DNA of 64,000 nt from Sphagnum compactum (taxonomy: Eukaryota > Bryophyta > Sphagnopsida > Sphagnales), in the NCBI GenBank assembly GCA_965153455.1, contig OZ234504.1, positions 3,658,001 to 3,722,000 on the forward strand. The letters run 5' to 3'. The notes beneath the pieces are model-generated. The model was given only the letters and a program-made list of their open reading frames with translations, did not search any database and was not told the DNA's origin. A program made the position numbers and the translations under genes. Each line of letters starts with the position of its first letter. The stretch's first letter is position 1. Below, in pieces: positions 37,219-47,475 of this stretch.

Positions 37219-37233
37219 TTATCCTCTCCTCAA
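37219..37233 (-). other. Polypurine tract of the chromovirus
   Basis: On the element strand the sequence GAGGAGAGGATAA directly precedes the 3' LTR, the expected plus-strand primer site. Its last three bases are also the stop codon of the integrase frame. Confidence 0.85.
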
Positions 37234-38793
37234 GCGACATCTTCTAGATGGAGCCGGTTTGTTAGGATATCGTTGGTGAAACCAATTAACTAAGTCTTGG
37301 GCATGAACTAGGTTTCCAGCAGGCTCCCAAGTAGCTTCAGAAGGAGGATAACCTCGCCAAAAGACAAGGTACAGGAGCTTTCCACGAATCTTCTTGGAGT
37401 CCAAGACCTCCTGAACTTCAAACTCTTCTTGGCCTTCAATTTCGACTGGAGCTGGGGGTTCTTGATGACGTTCTGGGATCGGGTTTTCATGATAGGGCTC
37501 AAGCAGGGAGACATGGAAAACATTGTGGATTTTGAACTGGGGTGGAAGCTCCAACTGGCAAGCCACTAGACCAACCAATTTGGCGATTTTGAAAGGTCCG
37601 AGGCGCTTGTAATCCAACTTGGCACATGGGCGAGTGGTAGCAATGTTCTTTCTGAGAAGCCAGACCTTGTCTCCAACCTTGAAGTTTGGATGGTCCTTGC
37701 GTCGGCGGTCTGCTTGCTTCTTTTGCCACTCCTGTGTTAGCTTGAGTTCTGCCATAAGGTTCTGTTGAACCTGTCCAAGCCTTGTGGCCCTTTCTTCAGC
37801 CGAGGGGTTTACGGAGTCTCCAGGAATTTCGAGGCTGAACTTGGGATGAAAACCGTAATTGGCAAAGAATGGACTAATCCCGGTCGATGCATGTGTTGTG
37901 TTATTATAAGCAAACTCTGCTTGAGATAGTAGGTCCAGCCAGTCGTCCTGTTGGTAGTTCACAGTGCAGCGAAGGTATTGCTCGAGTGTCTGGTTTGTCC
38001 GTTCGGTTTGTCCATCTGTCTCAGGGTGGAAAGCTGAAGATAGCCGAATGTCAACTCCAAGAAGCTCGAATAGACGATGCCAGAACTTGGATGCAAACTG
38101 AGGACCTCTGTCGGACACAATTTCCTCGGGGAGTCCATGCAGTCGGACGATCCCGTCCAGAATTAACTGAGCTGTCTCTTCTGCCGTGATTGACTTGGAA
38201 CAAGGGGTGAAATGGGCCATTTTGGTGAGTCGATCGACCACAACCAGTATTGAATTCTTGGTTCTGACAGTAGGGAGGTCCGTGATGAAGTCCATTGCAA
38301 TAGATCCCCAAGGTCGGCTAGGAATCGACAGAGGCTGTAGGAGTCCAAACGGGCGATGCCTGGGAGCCTTGGATCGAGCACATGTATCACAAGACTTGAC
38401 ATACTCCCGTAGCATCTTGTTCATTTTGGGCCACCAGTAAGTCCTTGACACTAGTTCGTGAGTCCGTGCCATTCCAAAGTGACCTGCCAAGGTGTTGTCG
38501 TGGCATTCCCTCAAGATTTTTAGGCGTATAGGTCCTTTGGGTACATAAATCAGGTTATTTCGAAGGAGAAGTCCGTCTTGCTGCTCAAATTGATCCAAGT
38601 CATCACGATTTGGGTTCCTTGGTCGTTCCTGGAGTTCCTTCTTGATGTTGGTAGCCCAGGTGTCTTCCTCAGTTGCCATCTTGATGTCCCTGACAAGGTA
38701 TGAGTCTGGGAGGGTGCTGATTGTTGCTGCAACTCGAAATTGCTCGGGGTTGAGTAAAGTCTGGTTCTGCTGGCCGTAGGCCTCATCCCCCGC
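37219..38793 (-). pseudogene. Integrase with C-terminal chromodomain
   Basis: The integrase inserts the cDNA into the host genome; its chromodomain steers integration toward marked chromatin. Counting from an internal Met at 38679: HHCC zinc-binding residues H60, H67, C97 and C100; catalytic D130 (AMDF), D190 (SDRG) and E226 (DGQTE) in a D-D35-E pattern; a GPF module around YKRLGPFKI; and a chromodomain at about 415-472 with the aromatic residues in YLVFWRGY and TWEP. The frame is the same as that of RT and is separated from it only by a TGA at 38794-38796. The terminal TAA abuts the 3' LTR. All catalytic residues are intact within this segment. Confidence 0.93.
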
Positions 38794-40554
38794 TCAAAGT
38801 TCATATTCTGAACGACGAGATAGCGCGTCAGCTTTCCCTTGCTGGGTGCCGGGTTGATACCGAATTTCAAAGTCGAAATCAGCTAGGAAGATAGACCAGC
38901 GTGCCTGGCGACGATTTAAGGTCCGAGTAGTTATGAAATAAAGGAGATTCTTGTGATCTGTCAAAACTTGGACTCGATGTTGAGCTCCGGCAAGATACGG
39001 TCTCCACTGCTCGAATGCCGTGATGATTGCCAGAAGTTCCTTATCGTAGACCTGGTAGTTGATTTCGGCACTGGTTAACTTCCGTGAATAAAAAGCAACT
39101 GGATGCAGCAACCCATCTATTCCAAATTCAGATAGAATAGCTCCCAAGGCAAAATCTGAAGCGTCCGTTTCCACAATGAATGGCTTGGCAGGATCGGGAT
39201 GTATCAGGATGGGTGCAGAGGTGAATGCCATCTTGAGAGTATCAAAAGCAGCCTGGGCCGTTGGATTCCACGAGAAGGGCTTGTCTTTGCAAGTCAGGGT
39301 TATTAACGGTGTTGTGATCTTGGAGTAGCCTTTGATAAACCGACGATAGAAGTTGGCAAACCCTAGGAAGCGTTGAATGTCCTTGACCGAGGATGGAGTA
39401 GCCCAACACTGGATGGTCTTGACCTTTGACTTGTCCATGAAAATGCCATCTGGAGAGATCACGTAGCCGAGGAACGCCACTGAAGATTTGTCGAATTCAC
39501 ATTTTTCCAACTTGGCGTATAAGCCATGCTCCCGCAGCGCCGCAAGCACCAATCGTACATGTTTGTCGTGGGTTACCTGGTCCTTGGAAAAGATTAAAAT
39601 GTCATCCAAATGAACCACGACAAATTCGTCCATGTAATCCCGGAAGATATCATTCATCAGATGCTGAAAGACTGCGGGTGCATTGGTGAGGCCGAAGGGC
39701 AAGACCGTGTATTCGAAGTGGCCATAGCGTGTGCGGAAAGCTGTCTTCCATTCATCACCAGGGCGAATCCTGAGTAAGTTGTAGGCTCCACGGAGGTCAA
39801 GCTTGGTGAAGATCTTTCCGGTACGTAGTCGATCTAGGAGACCTGAAATCAAGGGCAAAGGATATCGATTCTTTTTTGTTATCTTGTTGAGTCCACGATA
39901 ATCCACACAGAGTCGAAGGGAGCCATCCTTCTTCTTGACAAACAAAATTGGGGCGCCGGCTGGAGACTTGGAATGCTGAATGAACCCCTTGGCAAGATTT
40001 TCAGTAAGGTAATCATGCAGGGCTTGGAGTTCCGGTTCCGATAGGCCATAGATAGGACCAAAGGGTGGTGAGTGTCCTTCTTCTAGATCAATCGGGCAGT
40101 CATATGGACTATGGGCGGGGAGCTGATCAGCATTAATCTTTTCAAAAACATCAACAAAGTCCTTGTACTTCTTGGGAAGTTTGACAGGTGTTGGTTCTGA
40201 TTGGGGGTTTGTGGTGTTGGCTGGGTTGACATGGATGGCGAAGACTTGAAGATTCTTAGCAGCCCGATAGAAAGGGACAGCTCTATCAACGAAGATCTGG
40301 ACAGGGTTGGTTTTCTGGGCAGGATTCTTGACAAGATTCTTGACAGGACAAGGTTTCGTTCTGACCAACCGGGGGTTCTTGACTGCAGGATTTGACATAA
40401 CAGACTTGATAAAACTGGAATTGGTTCCGACCCTCTTTGGGTTCTCGACCACATGGGTTCTTGGCAGGACTGGACAAAGTGTTTTTCTGAGCGTGGGGTT
40501 CTTGAGAGGTGCATCGTTGTGCGCTGAAGGTGAGGGTTCTAGATCGCCAATCAA
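38794..40554 (-). pseudogene. Reverse transcriptase and RNase H
   Basis: Copies the element RNA into DNA and removes the RNA. Counting from the first codon given here: RT block FVKKKDGSLRLCVDYRGLNK (205-224), TKLDLRGAY with the first catalytic Asp at 253, LPFGLTNAP (285-293) and the catalytic box at 311-320, which reads FVVVHLDDIL. Position 315 is His where Ty3/Gypsy RTs normally have Tyr (YxDD). RNase H follows with ETDASDFALG, the KELLA Glu, LTDHKNL and GKADALSR. The frame ends in TGA at 38794-38796 while homology runs on into the integrase, so the stop is a mutation. The frame is open upstream of 40554 and overlaps the protease frame. Confidence 0.93.
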
Positions 40555-41074
40555 TGATAGGGTTGTGTGCTTCTAGCCAAGGCAGACCAAGGATGATGGG
40601 ATGGTGAGGGGTGGAAATGATGTTGAGAACAATCTTCTCCGTGTGCTTGCCGATACAGAGGTCTAGAGGGGTTGTCTTGTGTGTGATTGCACCAGAAGCA
40701 ATGGTTCTCCCATCAATAACCTCTACCGGAACAGGGGTTGACTTCTTGACCACAGGGATGTTGTGTTGGACGACAAATGTTTGGTCGATGAAAGAAGAGG
40801 TGGCGCCGAAGTCCACCAAAGCTAACACTTGTGTTATGTCTTCTGGAATACGAATGATGTCCACATACTGAGTGAAACTGGGACTGAGACCAACAGCGGA
40901 ACAGGAGCCTTTGCAAAGGTGGTGTTGGGTGAGATCCAGTCGCACGGCTCCTACTGTGACTGGATGTTCTTGTTTTCCAACTCCTGGGGAGTTTCCACAG
41001 CTTGTACCTGAAGTTTGACAAGCTTTTGAGGGCATTGACGAGCTATATGCCCTGGGTTGCCACAGTAAAGACAT
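40286..41074 (-). pseudogene. Aspartic protease region, shifted frame
   Basis: Cleaves the Gag-Pol polyprotein. In this frame the active-site loop reads ALVDFGATSSFID, with Phe (codon 40808-40810) where aspartic proteases have Ser or Thr (D-S/T-G); a single C-to-T change from TCC would give it. Downstream ILGLPWLEAHNPIIDW is the usual end of retrotransposon proteases. The frame is offset by -1 from gag and RT, which share one frame. It overlaps the end of gag (to 40951) and the start of the RT frame (from 40554). The -1 step could be programmed; the +1 step back is more likely an indel. Confidence 0.85.
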
Positions 41075-41925
41075 AGATTGTTTGTCCTTCGGCGAAGTTT
41101 CTCGGCTTCTGTCAAAGATTTAAACTTAGCTGTGTCGATCTTCATCGGAGCAGGTCCAAAAGAGGCAGGTCAGGCAACTGGTGTTGTTTGGGGAACTAAG
41201 GGGAGCGTAGTAGGCCGACTGTTCCAAAGCTGGGCGTTGGAGGTGACTTTCTTTTCCTGGCGACGTTCGAACAGACGATTATCGCACCGAATTGCCTGGG
41301 TGATGGCTTCACTGAAGGAAGAAGGGTCAGCGAGTGTCAACAAAAGATCTTGAACATCATCACGAAGCCCACAACGAAACTGATCAATCAAGGCAGCTTC
41401 TCCCCAATTGACGTCATAGGCAAGCTGCCTGAATTCTGAAGCGTAGACGATGGCCGAACGTGTCCCTTGCTGGAGGCGATGCAGCTTGTTGGCTGAAGTC
41501 CTAGCCTTATCACTGTCCCCAAATACTGCTTCAAATTCCGCCATAAAGGCGTTGAAATCTTGTAGAAGAGGGGATGATGTTTCCAGGATGGGAGCAAACC
41601 ATGCTACAGCTATCCCAGTGAATAGGGTTCCAACGAATCCTACACGAATGGTGTCATCAAAATAACGACGGGGGTGTAGTTGCATGATCAGGCGTACCTG
41701 GTTGACAAAGCCTCGAAATTTGAGGCGCGTTCCATCAAACTTTTCTGGCAGACTGATCTTGGGCTCTTGGGCGGCCATTGCAAAAGCAGGAAGTAATGGG
41801 GCAGGAGGTGGTGGCTGATTCTGTAGGCGGGTCACCGAGTCTCTAAGCACAGCATTTTCTTGTTGAAGGTGCTAAAGGGCGGCGAGGATTTGAGTGAGAT
41901 CGATGTTGGATTCTGAGTTGTCCAT
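40951..41925 (-). pseudogene. gag (capsid plus zinc knuckle), two in-frame stops
   Basis: Gag packages the RNA and forms the particle. The ATG at 41923-41925 has a good context (ACCACCATGG) and begins MDNSESNIDLTQILAAL. An in-frame TAG follows at 41872-41874. The capsid part (41850-41173) has the retrotransposon Gag pattern: PEKFDG near its start, GIAVAWFAP in the middle, then LQQGTRS and DQFRCGL. A second stop, TGA at 41170-41172, separates it from the nucleocapsid zinc knuckle [14 protein letters not shown] (CX2CX4HX4C, about 41032-41073). Both stops are one transition away from sense codons (CAG; CGA or TGG). Confidence 0.92.
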
Positions 41926-41963
41926 GGTGGTAGTTCTCACACTTTTGCGCTTTCAATCTTCAA

Positions 41964-43300
41964 ACTTGAAACTTCAGATGCTTGGATCTCTCTCAATACA
42001 AGTCCAAATGACATGAAATTTCTCTCACACATATATTCCTATATGATCTATAAGATCACAAAGTTACAGACCTAAAAAAACTTAAACAAAGGAGATATGA
42101 CCAAAAAACCAGATCTGCACTTGAAACTTCAGATGCTTGGATCTCTCTCAATACAAAGGAGATATGACCGAAAAACCAGATTTGCACTTGAAACTTCAGA
42201 TGCTTGGATCTCTCTCAATACAAGTCCAAGTGACATGAAATTTCTATCACACATATATTCCTATATGATCTATAAGATGACAAAGTTACAGACCCAAAAA
42301 AGCTTACACAAAGGAGATATGACCAAAAAACCAGATCTGCATTTGAAACTTCATATGCTTGAATCTCTCTCAATACAAGTCCAAATGACATGAAATTTCT
42401 CTCACACATATATTCTTATATGATCTATAAGATCACAAAGTTACAGACCCAAAAAAGCTTACACAAAGGAGATATGACCAAAAAACCAGATCTGCATTTG
42501 AAACTTCAGATGCTTGGATCTCTCTCAATACAAGTCTAAATGACATGAAATTTCTCTCACACATATATTCCTATATGATCTATAAGATCACAAAGTTACA
42601 GACCCAAAAAAGCTTACACAAAGGAGATATGACCAAAAAACCAGATCTGCACTTGAAATTTCAGATGCTTGAATCTCTCTCAATACAAGTCCAAATGACA
42701 TGAAATTTCTCTCACACATATATTCTTATATGATCTATAAGATCACAAAGTTACAGACCCAAAAAAGCTTACACAAAGGAGATATGACCAAAAAACCAGA
42801 TCTGCATTTGAAACTTCAGATGCTTGGATCTCTCTCAATACAAGTCCAAATGACATGAAATTTCTCTCACACATATATTCTTATATGATCTATAAGATCA
42901 CAAAGTTACAGACCCAAAAAAGCTTACACAAAGGAGATATGACCAAAAAACCAGAACTGCACTTGAAACTTCAGATGCTTGGATCTCTCTCAATACAAGT
43001 CCAAATGACATGAAATTTCTCTCACACATATATTCTTATATGATCTATAAGATCACAAAGTTACAGACCCAAAAAAGCTTACACAAAGGAGATATGACCA
43101 AAAAACCAGATCTGCACTTGAAATTTCAGATGCTTGAATCTCTCTCAATACAAGTCCAAATGACATGAAATTTCTCTCACACATATATTCTTATATGATC
43201 TATAAGATCACAAAGTTACAGACCCAAAAAAGCTTACACAAAGGAGATATGACTAAAAAACCAGATCTGCACTTGAAACTTCAGATGCTTGGATCTCTCT
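41964..43300 (-). repeat. 154-bp tandem array in the chromovirus leader
   Basis: The word CAGATCTGCA (or a close variant) occurs nine times, near 42111, 42179, 42332, 42487, 42641, 42796, 42951, 43105 and 43262. Spacing is 153-157 bp except for one 68-bp truncated unit. Units with GCTTGAATC and units with GCTTGGATC are interspersed; the units near 42641 and 43105 share private variants, suggesting a three-unit duplication. It occupies the untranslated leader between 5' LTR and gag. The 98-codon frame across it is an artefact of the repeat. Confidence 0.96.
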
Positions 43301-43430
43301 CAAAACATATCCTTTTCTTTTGAAACTTTGAGAGTAGAAACGTCCTATAGTCTTCTATAACCTTTTCAAGTTTCACTCCAATATACCTCTAGCTACTTAC
43401 TGAAACAACAAAACAAACAAACAAGAAGAA

Positions 43431-43444
43431 GGAGCAGATCAAAC
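43431..43444 (-). promoter_or_regulatory. Candidate self-primer binding site
   Basis: Immediately downstream of the 5' LTR on the element strand is GTTTGATCTGCTCC. It does not begin with the TGG expected for tRNA priming. TTGATCTGCT within it (43433-43442) is exactly complementary to AGCAGATCAA in the 5' LTR (43516-43525). Confidence 0.6.
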
Positions 43445-43493
43445 TGTTATGGACCGACTACAAACAAGTGAAGAATTACAAGACAAGACAAGC

Positions 43494-43499
43494 TTTATT
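43494..43499 (-). terminator. LTR polyadenylation signal AATAAA
   Basis: AATAAA on the element strand within the LTR, downstream of the predicted transcript start, where the R region should end. Confidence 0.65.
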
Positions 43500-43551
43500 G
43501 ATCCATCAACTGGTGTTGATCTGCTAAAGGGTTGTTCCCCAGACTATCTCC

Positions 43552-43558
43552 TTTTATA
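43552..43558 (-). promoter_or_regulatory. LTR TATA box
   Basis: TATAAAA in GGTTATAAAAGGAG on the element strand. Its first T is 33 bases upstream of the A that starts AGCAGATCAA, a usual TATA-to-start distance. Confidence 0.75.
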
Positions 43559-43711
43559 ACCCTGAGCCATACTAGTCCCAAAATATCCTAGGCCATGATA
43601 TTGCCAAAAGTATCCCAAAATATCCTAGGCCATGATATTGCCAAAAGTATCCCAAAATATCCTAAGACATGACATTGCCAAAAGTATCCCAAAATATCCT
43701 AGGCCATGACA

Positions 43712-45340
43712 TCGAGTTGGTGGAAAAAATTACACTTTTATGTTTTACTAATTTTGGTAGAATGTAATTTTGCAACAACAACCTTTGATTTTTGGATATC
43801 AAAAGGTGCTCATGACATATTTGCCCTTGTGATTAATTTTTTGGGAATTGATTGGCAACCAAAACATGTTACACTTGGTCATTTTGAATATGCAAATATA
43901 TATGGGGAGACTTTGATCAAAAACTTGATTGAGTTATCACAAAAATATAACTTGAGAAAAAGATTATTGTTTATCTGAAATATGAGGGATCTAACATAAA
44001 CATAATGATTGTTACATTAAACATAGTTTTAAGTTGTGACATTTTAGGTTTGGAGGAAAATTATCAAGGCACTTGTTTTGGGCATGCATTTTTCAAAGCT
44101 TATTAATATGCCACAACAGATGAAAAAGATTGTAAATATTTGACATATGTTTTTATTAAGATTACACAATGAGATTTACAAAAGTGTATAACATGATAAA
44201 AAAAGTCTAAAAAAGATCAACATTTGAGTGAAACAAAACATGTGTTGAATATAATTTGGCCCTAAAGAAGTTGAATACTCCAATGAAAACAAAGTAAATT
44301 TTTAATGTATTGTTGCAATGAAAAATATATATGTTGTAGTTTTGTAATTAGTTTCAATTATTAGTTTAAGTTCTAACAAATTGTTTTATCTTTTGTAAAT
44401 TTGCTAACAAATTTATCCTTTTTCAAGAAGCATTGTAATTTCAAAAATCAAATGTTCTCTATTAAAATGATTGCACAAATGCCTCCTCCTTTGTCATGGT
44501 ACATCTTTCAAATAATTGTTGATGTCCTTTTGATTGTTGTGTATGTTTATGTTCTTAATCAATCAAAAGGTCATTGATTGTGAAGTGATGCTTTAAAATT
44601 TGTCATTTTCATTTGTTTGAAATTGTGAAAAAAAACTAGAATTTTAGTTCTTTTAAATAATTTGATGGAAGAGGGTCCATTGTTGTTCTTGAATTAGGTT
44701 TAAAACTTCTAATGTGAGGAAAAAAAAGTTTCTGATGTTATAATTTCTAATTTTAAAAAAAGACCATGAAAAACAGAATGTTAATAACATCATGTCTTTG
44801 ATGTTGGATCCTAGGTTCAAAAACTTATATTTAGCGTCCTCATTTAGTGGCATTAAGCAAGGTAGGGCCATTGTTGAAGAATATGATAGAAAAATCTTGC
44901 ATTTCAAATTATTAAAATGTTAACATCATTTCCATCCCTTGTTTGAAAATGCCACAATTCACCAAACGTTGATGAAGATTATAACTTGGACATTTTTGAG
45001 ATGATAACAAACACAAATGAACTTGCGAAAGAGCCTATCAACATGGAACTTCTAATTTTCAAGAGGTTTCAAGTGAATCCAAAATATATGAAATGTTTTT
45101 TTCAATGGTGAGAGAAGCATGAATCTATGTTTCTTACATTTGGATTCCTTGCTTGTCAAATCTTAAGCATTGTTGGTTCACAAATTGAAGTAAAAGGATT
45201 TTTTGACATGAATTATTATTAAAAGATGTCATTTGCAATTGGATAATTTAGATACATTAAAGTTTTTGAACAAAAATTGGCCCAATGATCCTAGGATTGG
45301 TTGTAAACCAATGGAATTAATTGAAATTAATACAAAGTTA
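43712..45340 (+). pseudogene. hAT transposase relic, 3' part
   Basis: This continues the relic cut at 36951. Blocks in order: a FDFWISKGAHDIFALVINFL stretch near 43780-43840 (the catalytic-domain start), WQPKHVTLG, NLIELSQKYNLRKR, then in another frame SCDILGLEENYQGTCFGHAF (about 44035-44095) and ATTDEKDC. After a poorly conserved stretch come LMLDPRFKNLY (about 44797) and EEYDR. The hAT C-terminal dimerisation region follows: ELLIFKRFQVN, EKHESMFLTFGFLA and ILSIVGSQIEV (about 45040-45200). Stops and frameshifts are frequent throughout. Order and spacing fit a RICESLEEPER-like hAT transposase. Confidence 0.78.
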
Positions 45341-47475
45341 AGGATAAATTAAAAGAATTTGAAGGAACATTTGAAAAGGATGAAATTTTGGAAATACAAT
45401 TTATTATAAAAAAATTTGTAACACTTTCATCATTATTTACACAAGTTTGTTTGTATTTTTCAAAAAAAATTAGTTGAATTTTTTTGAAATGAATATAAAA
45501 TTGAGATCCAAATTGTGAAAACTAGATATGCAAACTAACGAATATCACATTTGTGAGAATCACATTGTTTGAAAAATTTCTTCATTAAATTTTTTTAAAA
45601 ATGATACCCTAATTAGTTATCATAAATTATTAATTTTTAAAAGAAAAAGAACCAAGTTAATTTTTTCAAATGTTGGGAAGAATAAGAATCGATGGTTTTC
45701 ATGAAAAAGGAGATAACAACCCAACACTAGTTTAAACCCTTTAACAAACCTAAACCCTAAAATCCCATTGGAGTTTGAGGAATTTAAGGGTTTAGGAACC
45801 CTTAACAAACCAAAAACCTTAAAACCCTAAAATTCCATTAGGGTTTAGGAATGCTAATATTGTGATATTCTTAGGTGGAGAAACTAAGTGCCCCAAAAGT
45901 GTTGCAAGGATATTTGCATGTTCATATTACAACAATGTTGTCATGGTGTTTCTTCAAACACACTTAAATATTTTAATTAATCAAAATCATAATTTTGAAA
46001 CAATGACAAAGAGTGCTGGCTTATTTATTGGCGATTGTAGTTAGGTTAGTGCATGGGCACCATATCTATTGGACACTGATGCCAAAATGGTATTCCACAA
46101 AATGTATGGTTTAGATGTTTAGCGGAGGTAAGCATGAGGGCTCAAAATGCAATCTAAAATTTCAAAATGCCACATGGCGTCATTCAAGCATTTTCAAAGT
46201 ATAGATTTTTGTTTTACTGCCTTCTTTTCACAACATTTGAATTATTTTGTCATAAGTATATGGATAGTTCTTAATTACATTAGCAGTAAAAATAGTCCAA
46301 TAGCTGTCAATTTATTGAATATCAATTTAAAAGGGTTTTGAAACAATTGTGTTTGTTCTATGACCATGCATTGCACATTCAATTTACTTGTTAGAAAAAA
46401 GAAAAAAAAATGAACCCAAAATTTAAAAAGTAAAAAATAATAATACCCTTCATAATATTGGGTGCTAGGCCTACCTCCACTCCAGATCCCAAAAGGGATC
46501 AACTAGTTGCACATTAATTTGAATGGTGGGATTGTATCTGATTTTCTTATTTACAAAATTGAAAAAATCGTGATACAACAGTACCAACCTACCAACACAT
46601 TAAGGCACATGAATATAAACACAAGTTCATTTTTGTTAGTTGTTTTGTGTTGTGTGAACAAAACATGAGTAACCCACCAAGTGCAATTCATTAAGGCTTC
46701 AACAACCACAGATGGAGTTTTAAAATTAAGTGAAACCATGTAATCATGGATTTGCAAAATCTTTTTGGACTAAATTCATCACTTATGGGATAATAGTTGC
46801 CCATATTGAAGCAAGTAATATTTGACAATGGTCCAATAAATAAGTGTGTTAGCTTAATGAAACCATCCAATTGATAAATACTAAAATGAAATAGCAATTC
46901 TCCCCAAGTCTTGCAACATGTCAACTGCAGCACCCTATAGGCACTTTCCTATTAAATCTGAGCAACAGGATGATCTAAAGTTCATGTTAGTTTGCAATTT
47001 TTTCCATTTATGACAAGAAAATATTCAACCTCTTCAAATGAATTCATTACTTTGAATTTGTTAAAGTTTTTTTAATTAATTTAGGTGCAAAAACAATAGA
47101 TGGTACATTAGTTTTAAAGTCATGTTTTTAGAGGGTTATGAATGAGATTAAGGTGGTATTTATCACTAAGCTAATATATAGGAGAAATTTGCCACCTCTG
47201 AGGGAGATGCTCTTATGGAATAATAATTTTTGTGTCACAACTAGTAAGTCTGATATATATATAGTCATTGAGCCTGGAATCAATACGGGTATCAACATGA
47301 ATATCAATTACCCGACCATGCTTGTGTGACCGGAGGCAATACTACTCTTATACCAGGAGTAACCTGATAGGGGACCTAAGGTATTACCTATTTTATACTT
47401 TGTTTCTACCAATTTCAATACAAGGTTTATTATACCTACTTCATACCAGCCAAAAAGGGGTTTTGGACCTCAATC
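45341..47475. other. A+T-rich stretch without recognisable genes
   Basis: 45725-45855 contains several AAACCCTAA/TTAGGGTTT words in both orientations, like scattered telomere-type motifs. Otherwise only short frames are seen. Confidence 0.45.

Larger units (their letters stand above)
36952..43711 (-). mobile_element. Ty3/Gypsy chromovirus, complete structure, minus strand
   Basis: The element is 6,760 bp, bounded by two 267-bp LTRs (TG...CA ends on its own strand) and 5-bp TSDs TCGAG. In transcriptional order (descending coordinates): 5' LTR, primer site, 154-bp tandem array, gag, protease, RT/RNase H, integrase with chromodomain, polypurine tract, 3' LTR. The LTRs differ at five positions (about 98% identity), so insertion is recent. 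Three in-frame stops, a changed protease active site and frame changes around the protease mean this copy cannot encode a full set of proteins. It sits inside a hAT transposase relic. Confidence 0.97.
43445..43711 (-). repeat. 5' LTR of the chromovirus
   Basis: 267 bp, serving as the promoter LTR. It contains a TATA box and an AATAAA signal about 53 bases apart, and the same 37-bp U3 tandem repeats as the other LTR. Confidence 0.97.

Noticed and set aside
40201-41353. Plus-strand frames of 60-91 codons opposite gag and pol
   Set aside because: Antisense shadows of the well-supported retrotransposon proteins.
42097-42393. 98-codon frame with repeating MTKKPDLHLKL
   Set aside because: It is the translation of the 154-bp tandem repeat, antisense to the element, in its non-coding leader.
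41964-43300. CRISPR-like or centromeric satellite array
   Set aside because: Units are contiguous without spacers, so it is not CRISPR; the array lies wholly within the retrotransposon leader, so a stand-alone satellite is not shown.
43431-43444. A conventional initiator-Met tRNA primer site
   Set aside because: The sequence does not start with TGG and has no match to the usual TGGTATCAGAGC.
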